Below are positions 1 through 7,612 of a DNA stretch of 64,000 nt, in pieces. A program made the translations under genes and the position numbers. How positions within the stretch are numbered: position 1 is the stretch's first letter; the number at the start of each line of letters is the position of its first letter. Location of the stretch: positions 2,046,001 to 2,110,000 of the forward strand of contig NZ_CP100400.1 in assembly GCF_024218795.1 (NCBI RefSeq), in the 5' to 3' direction. This stretch comes from Halorussus aquaticus. Lineage in GTDB: Archaea > Halobacteriota > Halobacteria > Halobacteriales > Haladaptataceae. The notes below the pieces were generated by a model, which did no database searches, was not told the origin of the DNA, and worked only from the letters and a program-made list of their open reading frames with translations.

Positions 1-61
1 TCGCGGTGGCCTCGAACTCGGTCACGTCGTCGGCGTCGGGGAGGTAGCGCTGTTCGGTCAC
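1..61 (-). CDS. N-terminus of a probable AlaX-type alanyl-tRNA editing protein (partial)
   Basis: Only the first 20 codons lie in the window; the gene runs off the left edge. The reading starts at a GTG (59-61) and gives an acidic N-terminus beginning MTEQRYLPDADDVTEFEA. From memory this resembles the start of haloarchaeal alanyl-tRNA editing (AlaX-like) proteins, which deacylate mischarged Ser-tRNA(Ala). A TATA-like gattaagcg (minus strand, about 84-92) lies roughly 30 nt before the GTG, as expected for a leaderless transcript, and supports this start. The product is inferred from a very short segment and could be wrong. Confidence 0.4.
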   Translation of the reverse strand, partial: MTEQRYLPDADDVTEFEATA

Positions 62-156
62 AGTCAGCCAAAGGCGGTCGAGACGCTTAATCGGTCCGCT
101 GGCGGAAACGGACGCCCGTCGAGTCGTTCGTGTCGGATTCGAGCGGTATCCCCGGT

Positions 157-456
157 TTAGTTGAGCCATCCGGCGACCCGCCGACGGAGTCGGACGAAGA
201 GAGGCGTCCGTCGGTCGTCGTCGGACTGCGCTCGCTCGGTGCGGGTTCGTTCCGCGCGGTTCGCCGATTCGCCGACCGGCGACGCGACAGCCGGACCCTG
301 TTCGCGCGACCGGAACAGGTCGCGCGTGGCGAGAGCGAACAGCGACGCGCCGAGTCGCGTCCAGCAGACGACCCGGGTTCGACGAGCGCGCCTGAGAAAC
401 CCGTACCCGACGCTGACGAGGAGTATCGACGAGGCTACCAGCCACGTCAGTTCCAT
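157..456 (-). CDS. small membrane-anchored protein of unknown function
   Basis: 99 residues starting with ATG at 456. Residues about 4-20 form one hydrophobic helix, followed by a strongly basic, Arg-rich tail with few acidic residues apart from a short DDD segment near residue 80. That basic tail is unusual for a haloarchaeal protein. I recognise no family. The opposite strand is also open through this region, so the call rests on the clean hydrophobic start and on codon usage. It could be a membrane-tethered, nucleic-acid-binding or simply non-conserved protein. Confidence 0.5.
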   Translation of the reverse strand: MELTWLVASSILLVSVGYGFLRRARRTRVVCWTRLGASLFALATRDLFRSREQGPAVASPVGESANRAERTRTERAQSDDDRRTPLFVRLRRRVAGWLN

Positions 457-633
457 CGTTCTCCGGTTGGCGGGCGGTCGGCGGCGCGATGCGGACGAGC
501 GGGGACCATGCGTGCGAAACCACAGTGCGTAGTGGCTTTGTTATGTATCGCCTGACGACGTTTTATAATTTCTCCTTTGTATGAAAAGAATATAAATGGG
601 GAGTAAAGAGTGTTTGTAGCGCGGTAGGCACCC

Positions 634-843
634 TCATCCCACCGCGGCGACGACGGCTATCAGACCTGCGAGGATACAGACGAGTCCGACTCGCCGCTTG
701 TGCCGGGCGAGCGACTCCTCCGGTTCGGGCGGGACGTTGAGGAGGTTCGATTGCGTGCGCAGGACGGTCTGTGGGAACAGGTAGTCTGCGAACCCCCACG
801 CGAGCAGGACGACGCCGACGGCGAGTTCGACGGGGAGGGACAT
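634..843 (-). CDS. small two-helix membrane protein (DUF6199-like)
   Basis: 69 residues with a membrane helix at about 5-22, a short loop containing FPQTVLRTQ, and a second helix at about 51-68. The layout of two helices joined by a charged loop with ARHKRRVG resembles small haloarchaeal and bacterial DUF6199-type membrane proteins; the assignment is by architecture only. The gene has its own upstream space and is divergent from the dehalogenase-like gene at 1046. The roughly 200 bases between them must hold both promoters. Function unknown. Confidence 0.6.
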   Translation of the reverse strand: MSLPVELAVGVVLLAWGFADYLFPQTVLRTQSNLLNVPPEPEESLARHKRRVGLVCILAGLIAVVAAVG

Positions 844-1045
844 AGGATGTCACTAGTCAACGTGGGACGTGAAATAGGTAACTGCAGTCGGTCGCCGACT
901 AACCGAGCGTGTGAACGCTTCCCCCTCAGCCCCGGCCCCCGAGTTCCCGGAGAGCGTGATGGGAGTACGAGTTGGGTTCTATCGGCAACTCCGCCACACC
1001 GACAGTGGCAAACAATTATGGGAGTTTGCAGTGCGCGATACCGAC

Positions 1046-1744
1046 ATGGACTCCGAAGCAGTCACGACAGTGACCGTCGATTCGTACACCACACTCGTGG
1101 ACGTCGGTTCGCAGATAGCGGCCCTAGAGGAACACGTCGACGGGATGGACGACGCCGAGGCGGTGTCCCAGCGCTGGCGGTCACAGTACATCAGCTATTC
1201 GATGGTCGCGAACGACATCGACGAGTACCGGCCGTTCTGGGAACTCGTCGGGCAGGGACTCCGCTACGCCCTCGAAGCGAACGGGTACGACGTCTCCGCG
1301 GACGTCCGCGACCGGATTCGGAGTACCGTCTACGAGGACGAACTCACCGTCTTCGACGACGTGACAGACGGAATCGACCGTATCACGGATTCGGGATACG
1401 AGGTGTACGTCCTCTCGAACGGCAACCCGGAGATGCTCGACCACCTCGTCGAGACCGCAGACCTAGCGGGTACCGTCACCGACACGATAAGCGCCGACGA
1501 AGTCGAGGTGTACAAACCCGACTCGGCTATCTATCGCCACGCCGCCGACCGAGTCGGGACGCCTATCGACCGAATACTGCACGTCTCCGGCGGGAGCATG
1601 CGCGACGTTTGGGGAGCGAAACACGCCGGGATGCGCACGGCGTGGCTCTCACGTCCGGAAGAGGACAGCCCTCACGAGGAGTTAGGTCGGGACCCCGATC
1701 TCGTGGTCGAGGACTTCCACGACCTCGCGGACCGGTTGTCCTGA
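1046..1744 (+). CDS. haloacid dehalogenase type II-like HAD hydrolase
   Basis: 232 residues. Motif I is VDSYTTLVDV, with the nucleophilic Asp at residue 12, matching the type II 2-haloacid dehalogenase pattern (D-x-Y-G-T-L-x-D). The motif II Ser lies in VLSNG, the Lys in KPDSAIY, and the C-terminal core has a WGAKHAGMRTAW block typical of the family. Family members hydrolyse 2-haloacids, but many haloarchaeal copies are probably general phosphatases or dehalogenases of unknown substrate. The reading is open further upstream to 911, but the ATG at 1046 puts motif I at its normal N-terminal position. Single gene with no obvious operon partner. Confidence 0.8.
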   Translation: MDSEAVTTVTVDSYTTLVDVGSQIAALEEHVDGMDDAEAVSQRWRSQYISYSMVANDIDEYRPFWELVGQGLRYALEANGYDVSADVRDRIRSTVYEDELTVFDDVTDGIDRITDSGYEVYVLSNGNPEMLDHLVETADLAGTVTDTISADEVEVYKPDSAIYRHAADRVGTPIDRILHVSGGSMRDVWGAKHAGMRTAWLSRPEEDSPHEELGRDPDLVVEDFHDLADRLS

Positions 1745-1867
1745 CTCAGTCCCGACGAGTTGGTTCGATGGTGTCACTGATTGCCGGTTCGTCGTGAGAG
1801 TCGGATACGACGGTGTGGAGTGGTTGCGAGGAATACCTGTCGTTCACACGTTTGCTCGCAGTAGAAT

Positions 1868-1970
1868 AGTCCCGGGCGGATTCGAACCGCCGTCATGGGC
1901 TATCTTCCGTAGCGACTCGTAACTCACCACGTCCAAAGGCCCATATGATTGGCCACTACACCACGGGACT
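1868..1970 (-). tRNA. tRNA-Gln (UUG) with intron
   Basis: On the minus strand the ends AGTCCCG and CGGGACT pair as the acceptor stem and a T-arm with GGTTCGAATCC is present. The anticodon stem TGGGC/GCCCA encloses a loop CTTTGGA with anticodon TTG. After loop base 37 a 31-nt insertion (about 1901-1931) interrupts the gene. This is the canonical archaeal intron site, removed by the splicing endonuclease at a bulge-helix-bulge. Haloferax tRNA-Gln is known to carry an intron of about this kind. No CCA is encoded. Confidence 0.93.
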
Positions 1971-2026
1971 GCTATAGGGTGCATCAGGGGGTTGTTTTTC
2001 CTCGTACAATAGTGTTGCTTTTCGCC

Positions 2027-2764
2027 TTACGGTCGGAGGTTTCTGACGTTCCCCGCTTCGACGTTTCTGTGACAACTCCGACAGAGGGTAATTACGTTTT
2101 CCAGCGTGTGCGCTTTTTCGGTTCTCTCGAAGTCACGGACACGTTCAACGTGATGCACGTCGGGGTTTCGCCCAATTTCATCTTTCGAAATTCCACAGTG
2201 TTGGCAGGTGTAGTCATCGCGTTCTAATGCTTCGCGCCTCACTCGCCACCACTTCTGACCGTAGTCGAAGTCACCGCCCTCCCACTGATGGTGGTTTTCA
2301 CCGACTATGTTTTCGGAGAGCCACGCACCGTAACAGTCGGAATCACAGAAGACACCGCGTTTTCGAGTTTCGGCCCGGGATGGATAGACCTCCAGCGTGG
2401 TCTCGCAGTACAAACACGATACGGATACGCGATTTTTCGTGGTCGAATTTTGGGGGAGTAACCCGTCCGCCGATTCGACACACTCGGGACAGTACGTTCC
2501 CTTCTTCTCGGATGGATAGTACGTGAACTCTGACTCACACAGTTGACATGCTCCCACATCTTTCGCTCCCTTCCAGTTCCCGTTGTTTTCACCGGTGTTC
2601 GGGTTACAGTCGCCACAGTACTTAAGTCGGGACTTTGCATCGTAGAACTCTGTCCCGCATCCGTTGCAGGTACGATTCGGTAGTGGCGCGTCGTGCTGGT
2701 GACTGTGGTGAATCCGCATCCCATTTTCAGAGTCAAACGACCGTTCACATGTCGGACACTGCAT
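2027..2764 (-). CDS. multi-zinc-finger HNH endonuclease
   Basis: 245 residues. An N-terminal C2H2-like finger (C3, C6, H19, H24) is followed by several CxxC ribbons (C33/C36 with C50/C53, C73/C76 with C92/C95, C117/C120 with C140/C144). The C-terminal HNH nuclease domain has CQHC at 187-190, HH at 204-205, an Asn at 223 and CRSCH at 228-232. HNH domains of this type nick or cut DNA and occur in homing, restriction and phage-derived nucleases. The gene is visibly richer in A+T than its neighbours and lies just upstream of tRNA-Gln on the same strand, which suggests horizontal origin. No direct repeat or integrase was found. Its biological role is unknown. Confidence 0.8.
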   Translation of the reverse strand: MQCPTCERSFDSENGMRIHHSHQHDAPLPNRTCNGCGTEFYDAKSRLKYCGDCNPNTGENNGNWKGAKDVGACQLCESEFTYYPSEKKGTYCPECVESADGLLPQNSTTKNRVSVSCLYCETTLEVYPSRAETRKRGVFCDSDCYGAWLSENIVGENHHQWEGGDFDYGQKWWRVRREALERDDYTCQHCGISKDEIGRNPDVHHVERVRDFERTEKAHTLENVITLCRSCHRNVEAGNVRNLRP

Positions 2765-2848
2765 AGGTGGGAATTGTGACTATTACGACTTCAACGTTCG
2801 TACTGTCGAGCGGCGCGAATACGGTAGTCTCTGAGAAAAATCCGCAGA

Positions 2849-3277
2849 TTAGTCCGCTTCGCCTTCGCCGACCAGTTCAGCGCACATGTCGGCCTCGGCG
2901 TCGAAGCAGTCCGGGCACTGGGGTTCGCGGTCGATGATGGTGTCGAGTCGTTTCGCGACGGTCTCGTCGATGACGCTTTCGAGGGCTTTCGCTTCGCTCG
3001 GGAACTCCTCGACTTCGAGGACGTTGTGGAGGAAGCGCTCGATGATGCAGTAGGTCTGGAGCGCCTCGCGGGCCTGCTCGATTCCCTCGTCGGTGAGGCT
3101 GACCCCCTTGTACTTCTCGTGGTCGGCGAGGCCGCGCTCCTGAAGTTTGCCGATCATCTCGTTGACGCTCGCGGGACTCACGTCGAGTCGGTCGGCGAGC
3201 GCGCCGGTCGAGGCGGGGCCGTTCTCCATCTTCTGCACGAGATAAATCGCTTTGAGATACTGGTCTGCGGTGTTCAT
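2849..3277 (-). CDS. DtxR/SirR-family metal-dependent transcriptional regulator
   Basis: 142 residues. The N-terminal winged helix (about 1-65, beginning MNTADQYLKAIYLVQ, recognition region DVSPASVNEMIGKL) is followed by the metal-sensing/dimerisation domain with the conserved KALESVIDE region and a C-terminal CPDCFDAEADMC segment that could bind metal. Members repress iron uptake and storage genes when loaded with Fe2+ or Mn2+. The start overlaps the stop of the ferritin-like gene by four bases (ATGA), so the two are translationally coupled. Placed last in a suf-ferritin cluster, it is the obvious candidate to bind the palindrome before sufC (7454-7467). Confidence 0.9.
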   Translation of the reverse strand: MNTADQYLKAIYLVQKMENGPASTGALADRLDVSPASVNEMIGKLQERGLADHEKYKGVSLTDEGIEQAREALQTYCIIERFLHNVLEVEEFPSEAKALESVIDETVAKRLDTIIDREPQCPDCFDAEADMCAELVGEGEAD

Positions 3278-3774
3278 TCTCGGGCCTCCATCACTTGGGT
3301 CACTTCCTCGACACCTTCTGCCTCCTCCTCGCGAATCGCCTTCAACGTAGTAAGCAACTCCTCGCGGTCGAGAGTGAACTCGGTGTCGCTGACCTCGATG
3401 GCCTCGATGAGGTCGTCGTAGAACTTGTAGGCGGTCTCCTCGCCGTGGAGTTGGTCGTAGAGGACGCCGTCGAAATCCTCCGGTCCCGTCTGGGCGTAGT
3501 GACCCTCCACCAGCATCTCGATCTCTTCGAGCGGAACCGCTTCGGCGTCCAACTGGTCGATGAGCGATTCCAGTTGCTTTCGGTGGTCCGCGGACTCTTC
3601 GCGGGCGTCGTCGAGCAGTTCCTCGACGTCTTCGTCGCGCTCCTCGGGCGAGAGCGTCTCGTAGTGACGCGCCGCGCGAACTTCCACGACCTCCTCCAGT
3701 ACCATCGCGATCTGGAGCAGGCGGGCGAGTTGATGGTCGGTCGAGACGCGCTGGCCGACGCTCACGTCGACCAC
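3274..3774 (-). CDS. ferritin-like domain protein
   Basis: About 163-166 residues, largely helical, with repeated acidic/His segments (VLEEVVEVRAARHYE, ESADHRKQLES, VEGHYAQ, HGEETAYKFYDD). They fit a four-helix ferritin/rubrerythrin-like fold with E..ExxH di-iron ligands. The likely role is iron binding or oxidative protection, inferred from fold and context. It lies between sufD (138 nt upstream) and the dtxR gene (4-nt overlap). Two GTG codons, at 3774 and 3765, can serve as start; the second gives MSVGQRVSTDHQ, which I think is more usual in relatives. No in-frame ATG exists nearby. Confidence 0.8.
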   Translation of the reverse strand: MVDVSVGQRVSTDHQLARLLQIAMVLEEVVEVRAARHYETLSPEERDEDVEELLDDAREESADHRKQLESLIDQLDAEAVPLEEIEMLVEGHYAQTGPEDFDGVLYDQLHGEETAYKFYDDLIEAIEVSDTEFTLDREELLTTLKAIREEEAEGVEEVTQVMEARE

Positions 3775-3912
3775 CCGCGCTCGAACGGCGATACGTCAGT
3801 CATCGTGCCTAACTGAGGTGCTGGGGGACTTAACAGATGTGATTGAACCCGCCACGGAGACGAAAAAACGAGACGAGAGAACCGATCGCGAAACGGCGAG
3901 GGCCGAATCGGC

Positions 3913-5124
3913 TTACCGAAGCCGTTCGCGGACCTTGGTCTGGAGGTCCTCGGCGAGTTCCTCGACCTCGATCTCTTCGAGGACGGGGACGAAGAAGCCC
4001 TCGACCAGCATGTTCCGAGCGGACTCGTCGTCGAGGCCACGGGAGGTCATGTAGAACATGTCCTCCTCGTCGATCTGGCCGACCGTGGCCGAGTGGCTGG
4101 CCTCGGTGTCGTGGTTGTTGATGATGAGCTTCGGCGACGCGTCGGCCTCGCTCTCGTCGGAGAGCATCAGCGTGTTCTCGCGCTGGTAGGAGTTGGTGTC
4201 CCACGCGTCGCGGCCGACGTCCTGAACGCCCTCGTACACCGAGCGGGCCTCGTCGTCGAGCACGCCGCGAGTCACGAGGTCCGCCGTGGTGTGGGCCGTG
4301 TTGTGCCAGACGCGGGCCGCGATGTCGAAGTGCTGGTCGTCGTGACCGAAGAAGGCCCCGACCGTCTTGGTCTCGGAGCCTTCGCCGTTCAGTTCGGTCT
4401 CGACGGAGGACTTGGTGAGCCGCGAGCCGAGGTTCCCCTCGATCCAGTTGACCGTGGCGTAGTCGGCGGCCTCACCGCGCTTGAGCGTGTAGTTGTACGT
4501 CTGCTCGTCGAGGTCCTGCAGCGACCCGTACTGGACGTGGCTGTTCTCGCCCGCGGTGACTTCCACGACGCCGCTGTAGTAGCGGTCGCCCTCGATGTCC
4601 TCGCCGGTGTCCTGTCGCTCCATGATCGTCACCGAACTCGACTGCTCGGTGACGACCAGCGTGTAGTTGAACAGCGACTGGGAGTTCTGCGTGGTCCGGA
4701 TGGTCACGTCCTCGGCGTCCACGTTCTTCGGGACGTAGACGACGGTTCCAGTGCTGAACAGCGCGGTCGAGAGCGCGGTCAGGTAGTTGTCCTGCGGGTC
4801 GACGACCGACCCGAAGTGCTCCTTCAGGAGGTCCTCGCGCTCCTCGACTGCCTCGGCGATGGACAGAACTTCGGCGTCCTCGGGACCGACTTGGTCTTTC
4901 TCTTCCGCCGCGTCGAGCGGGTCCACGAAGCCCTCGAAGTCGAGAGCGTGGAGGTTGGTCCAGTCGCGGCCCGGCGTCCGAATCACGTCGGGCATGTCGA
5001 GGTCCGAGAGCGCGTCGAGCGCCTCGAGACGCGTCTCGAGCAGCCAGTCGGGTTCTCCGAGTTCGTCGGATATCTGTCGGACCGTTTCCTCCGAGATAGT
5101 CTCGTGTACCTGCGTCGCAGTCAT
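3913..5124 (-). CDS. sufD: Fe-S cluster assembly protein SufD
   Basis: 403 residues, the normal length for SufD. An N-terminal helical region is followed by the right-handed beta-helix core shared by SufB and SufD. Near the C-terminus the conserved NHDTEASHSATVGQID stretch and SRGLDDESARNMLVEGF close the domain. SufD partners SufB and the ATPase SufC to build Fe-S clusters in the cytoplasm. The ATG overlaps the SufB stop by four bases. A long reading frame on the opposite strand across this gene is a GC-bias artefact. Confidence 0.95.
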   Translation of the reverse strand: MTATQVHETISEETVRQISDELGEPDWLLETRLEALDALSDLDMPDVIRTPGRDWTNLHALDFEGFVDPLDAAEEKDQVGPEDAEVLSIAEAVEEREDLLKEHFGSVVDPQDNYLTALSTALFSTGTVVYVPKNVDAEDVTIRTTQNSQSLFNYTLVVTEQSSSVTIMERQDTGEDIEGDRYYSGVVEVTAGENSHVQYGSLQDLDEQTYNYTLKRGEAADYATVNWIEGNLGSRLTKSSVETELNGEGSETKTVGAFFGHDDQHFDIAARVWHNTAHTTADLVTRGVLDDEARSVYEGVQDVGRDAWDTNSYQRENTLMLSDESEADASPKLIINNHDTEASHSATVGQIDEEDMFYMTSRGLDDESARNMLVEGFFVPVLEEIEVEELAEDLQTKVRERLR

Positions 5125-6551
5125 CCGAGACTCCCCTCCATTTCGAGTTCGATGAGACGATTCAGTTCGACGGCGTACTCGATGGGGAGTTCCTCGGTGA
5201 TGGGCTCGATGAAGCCGGAGACGATCATCTGCTTGGCGTCGTCGTCGTCCAGCCCTCGGCTCTGGAGGTAGAAGACGTCTTCGTCGCCGATTTTACCGAC
5301 GGTGGCCTCGTGAGCGACGTCGACTTTGGACTCGTCGATTTCCATGTAGGGCATGGTGTCGGAGACGGAGTCGTTGTCGAACATCAGCGCGTCACATTCG
5401 ACGCTGGTCGAAGAGTCGGTCGCGCCCTCCGAAATCTGGACGAGACCGCGGTAGTTGGTGCGGCCGCCGTCCTTGCTGATGGACTTGGACTCGATGGTCG
5501 AATTGGTGCGAGGCGCGTTGTGGTAGACCTTGGCACCGGTGTCGATGTTCTGGCCCTCGCCAGCGAACGCGATGGAGATGTGGTTCGCAGAGGCACCGCG
5601 GCCCTTGAGAATCGAGCAGGGGTAGAGCATGGTGGCTTTCGAGCCCATACTGCCCGAGACCCACTCCATGCGGCCGCCCTTCTCGACGAGCGCGCGCTTG
5701 GTGTTGAGGTTGTAGGTGTTCTTCGACCAGTTCTGCACCGTCGAGTACTGGACGTGCGCGTCCTCGCCGACGAACACTTCGACGCCGCCGGAGTGGAGGT
5801 TGTGGCTGCCGTACTTGGGCGCACTGCAGCCTTCGATGTAGTGAACCTCCGAGCCTTTCTCGGCGATGATAAGCGTGTGCTCGAACTGGCCCATGCCTTC
5901 CGAATTCATCCGGAAGTAGGCCTGTACGGGCATCTCGACCGTGACGTCCTCGGGGACGTAGACGAAGCTGCCGCCACTCCAGACTGCGCCGTGGAGCGCG
6001 GCGAACTTGTTGTCGCTCGGGGGGACGCAGGAGGTCATGAAGTGCTCTTTGACGAGGTCTTCGTGTTCGCGGACCGCCTCGTCCATGTTGCAGAACACGA
6101 CGCCCTTCTCCTCCCACTGCTCCTGCATGTTCTGGTAGACGACCTCCGACTCGTACTGCGCGCCGACCCCGGAGAGGGCCTTGCGCTCGGCTTCCGGAAT
6201 GCCGAGTTTCTCGAAGGTGTCTTGGATGTCCTCGGGGAGGTCGTCCCAGCTATCCGCGCCTTCGCGTTTATCCACGTCGGGGCGGATGTACGGGACGATC
6301 TCCTCGATATCGAGTTGGGTGAGGTCGGGTTGCCCGGGCCAGTCGGTCGGCAGGGGCATGTTCTGGTAGTGTTCGAGCGCACGGAGGCGGCGCTCGCGCA
6401 TCCAGTCGGGTTCGTCCTTGTCGTCGCTGATGAGGTTGACGACCTCCTCCGTCAGCCCCTTCCCGGACCTCACCGCCGCGCTCTCCTCTTTCTTGAACTC
6501 GAAGCGCTCTTCCGTGTTTGTCTCTTTCAGTTGGTCTTGTTCGGAACTCAT
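5121..6551 (-). CDS. sufB: Fe-S cluster assembly protein SufB
   Basis: 476 residues, full length. Recognisable blocks include the Fe-S scaffold region KFAALHGAVWSGGSFVYVP, the central EGCSAP (the cysteine used in cluster building in SufB), YSTVQNWSKNTYNLNTKRA, and the C-terminal AHEATVGKIGDEDVFYLQSRG. SufB is the scaffold subunit of the SufBCD complex. It starts nine bases after the sufC stop and its stop overlaps sufD, so C-B-D is a single operon. No intein interrupts it. Confidence 0.96.
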   Translation of the reverse strand: MSSEQDQLKETNTEERFEFKKEESAAVRSGKGLTEEVVNLISDDKDEPDWMRERRLRALEHYQNMPLPTDWPGQPDLTQLDIEEIVPYIRPDVDKREGADSWDDLPEDIQDTFEKLGIPEAERKALSGVGAQYESEVVYQNMQEQWEEKGVVFCNMDEAVREHEDLVKEHFMTSCVPPSDNKFAALHGAVWSGGSFVYVPEDVTVEMPVQAYFRMNSEGMGQFEHTLIIAEKGSEVHYIEGCSAPKYGSHNLHSGGVEVFVGEDAHVQYSTVQNWSKNTYNLNTKRALVEKGGRMEWVSGSMGSKATMLYPCSILKGRGASANHISIAFAGEGQNIDTGAKVYHNAPRTNSTIESKSISKDGGRTNYRGLVQISEGATDSSTSVECDALMFDNDSVSDTMPYMEIDESKVDVAHEATVGKIGDEDVFYLQSRGLDDDDAKQMIVSGFIEPITEELPIEYAVELNRLIELEMEGSLG

Positions 6552-6560
6552 GCTATCACC

Positions 6561-7451
6561 TTACGCAGCCTCGTACACTTCTTCGCGGACCCAGTCGTAC
6601 CCCTTGTCTTCGAGTTTCTCGGCCAGTTCCGCGCCGCCGCTCATGGCGATTTCGCCGTCGAGCATGACGTGGACGTGGTCGGGTTCGACGTAGTCGAGAA
6701 TCCGCTGGTAGTGGGTAATCTGGAGGACGCCGGTACCCTGCTCGTCGCGCAGGGCGTTGATGCCGTTCGAGACGTCCTGCAGGCGGTCGATGTCGAGACC
6801 GGAGTCGATCTCGTCCAGCACCGCGACGGACGGTTCGAGGATGGCGGCCTGCAGAACCTCGTTCTGCTTCTTCTCGCCGCCGGAGAACCCGGCGTTGAGG
6901 TAGCGGTGGGCGAACTTCTCGTCCATGTCGAGCAGGTCCATCTTTTCCGAGAGGATCTGCTGGAACTCCGCGACGTCGACCTCGCCCTCGTCGGCGGGGC
7001 CTTCCATCGGACTGGTCTCGTAGCCAGCGTCCTCTTCTTCTTCGGCCTCGGCTTCCTCGTCCTCGAAGAGTTCCTCGCGCTCTTCGAGTTTGGCGTTGAG
7101 CGCCTGTCGGAGGAAGTTGACCATCGTGACGCCCTCGATCTCGGCCGGGTACTGGAAGCCGAGGAAGACGCCGAGCGCCGCGCGCTCGTTCGGTTCGAGG
7201 TCGAGCAGGTTCCACGACTGCTTGTCCTCGGGGACGTCCTCGTCGTCGAGGTGGAGGATGACTTCGCCCTCGGTCACCTCGTAGGCGGGGTGGCCCGCGA
7301 TTACCTTCGCCGTGGTGGACTTCCCGCTCCCGTTGGGACCCATCAGGGCGTGAATCTCACCGGACTGTACCTCGAGATCGACGCCGTTGAGAATCTTCTC
7401 GTCGGCTTCGACGACCTCTGCATGTAGATTTTTGAGTTCGAGCGTTGCCAT
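6561..7451 (-). CDS. sufC: Fe-S cluster assembly ATPase SufC
   Basis: 296 residues. Walker A is GPNGSGKST, the signature is FSGGEKKQNEVLQ, Walker B is VAVLDEIDSGLD. Between Walker A and the signature there is a long Glu-rich insertion (EAEAEEEEDAGYE and following residues, about 152-180) that bacterial SufC lacks. SufC is the ABC ATPase that drives SufBD. An upstream in-frame GTG at 7463 exists, but aggtga placed eight bases before the ATG at 7451 supports the shorter start. That ribosome site lies inside a perfect palindrome (7454-7467), so expression probably responds to a metal regulator. Confidence 0.95.
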   Translation of the reverse strand: MATLELKNLHAEVVEADEKILNGVDLEVQSGEIHALMGPNGSGKSTTAKVIAGHPAYEVTEGEVILHLDDEDVPEDKQSWNLLDLEPNERAALGVFLGFQYPAEIEGVTMVNFLRQALNAKLEEREELFEDEEAEAEEEEDAGYETSPMEGPADEGEVDVAEFQQILSEKMDLLDMDEKFAHRYLNAGFSGGEKKQNEVLQAAILEPSVAVLDEIDSGLDIDRLQDVSNGINALRDEQGTGVLQITHYQRILDYVEPDHVHVMLDGEIAMSGGAELAEKLEDKGYDWVREEVYEAA

Positions 7452-7453
7452 TG

Positions 7454-7467
7454 TTAGGTTCACCTAA
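7454..7467. promoter_or_regulatory. DtxR-type palindromic operator before sufC
   Basis: TTAGGT-tc-ACCTAA is a perfect inverted repeat lying 2 bases upstream of the sufC ATG and overlapping its ribosome-binding sequence. The halves match those of the bacterial DtxR box (TTAGG...CCTAA). A TATA-like cattatga on the minus strand at about 7494-7501 would place transcription start near 7470, immediately next to the palindrome, a position suited to repression. That the DtxR-family protein encoded at 2849-3277 binds here is an inference. Confidence 0.6.
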
Positions 7468-7612
7468 GTCGTTTGGAGAAAGGGCTGTGCGTCTCATAAT
7501 GCTTTCGCATTCCCACGTAAATGGTTTCGCAGGTCGGAAAATAACTTTCCGGATTGTGAAAAACTATCCCGTGAGACGACGATACGGGTGGGATATCGCC
7601 GCCGACGCCCCG

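Noticed and set aside
2027-2764. Integration of the HNH gene into tRNA-Gln with duplicated tRNA end
   Set aside because: No repeat of the tRNA 3' end was found near the gene, and the gene lies on the 5' side of the tRNA.
4093-7427. Long open frames (about 390 and 700 codons) on the plus strand opposite the suf genes
   Set aside because: They mirror the SufB, SufD and SufC codons exactly and have Val/Leu/Asp-rich sequence without motifs. High G+C keeps antisense frames open. The same holds for long frames opposite rad50 and opposite the mrp genes.
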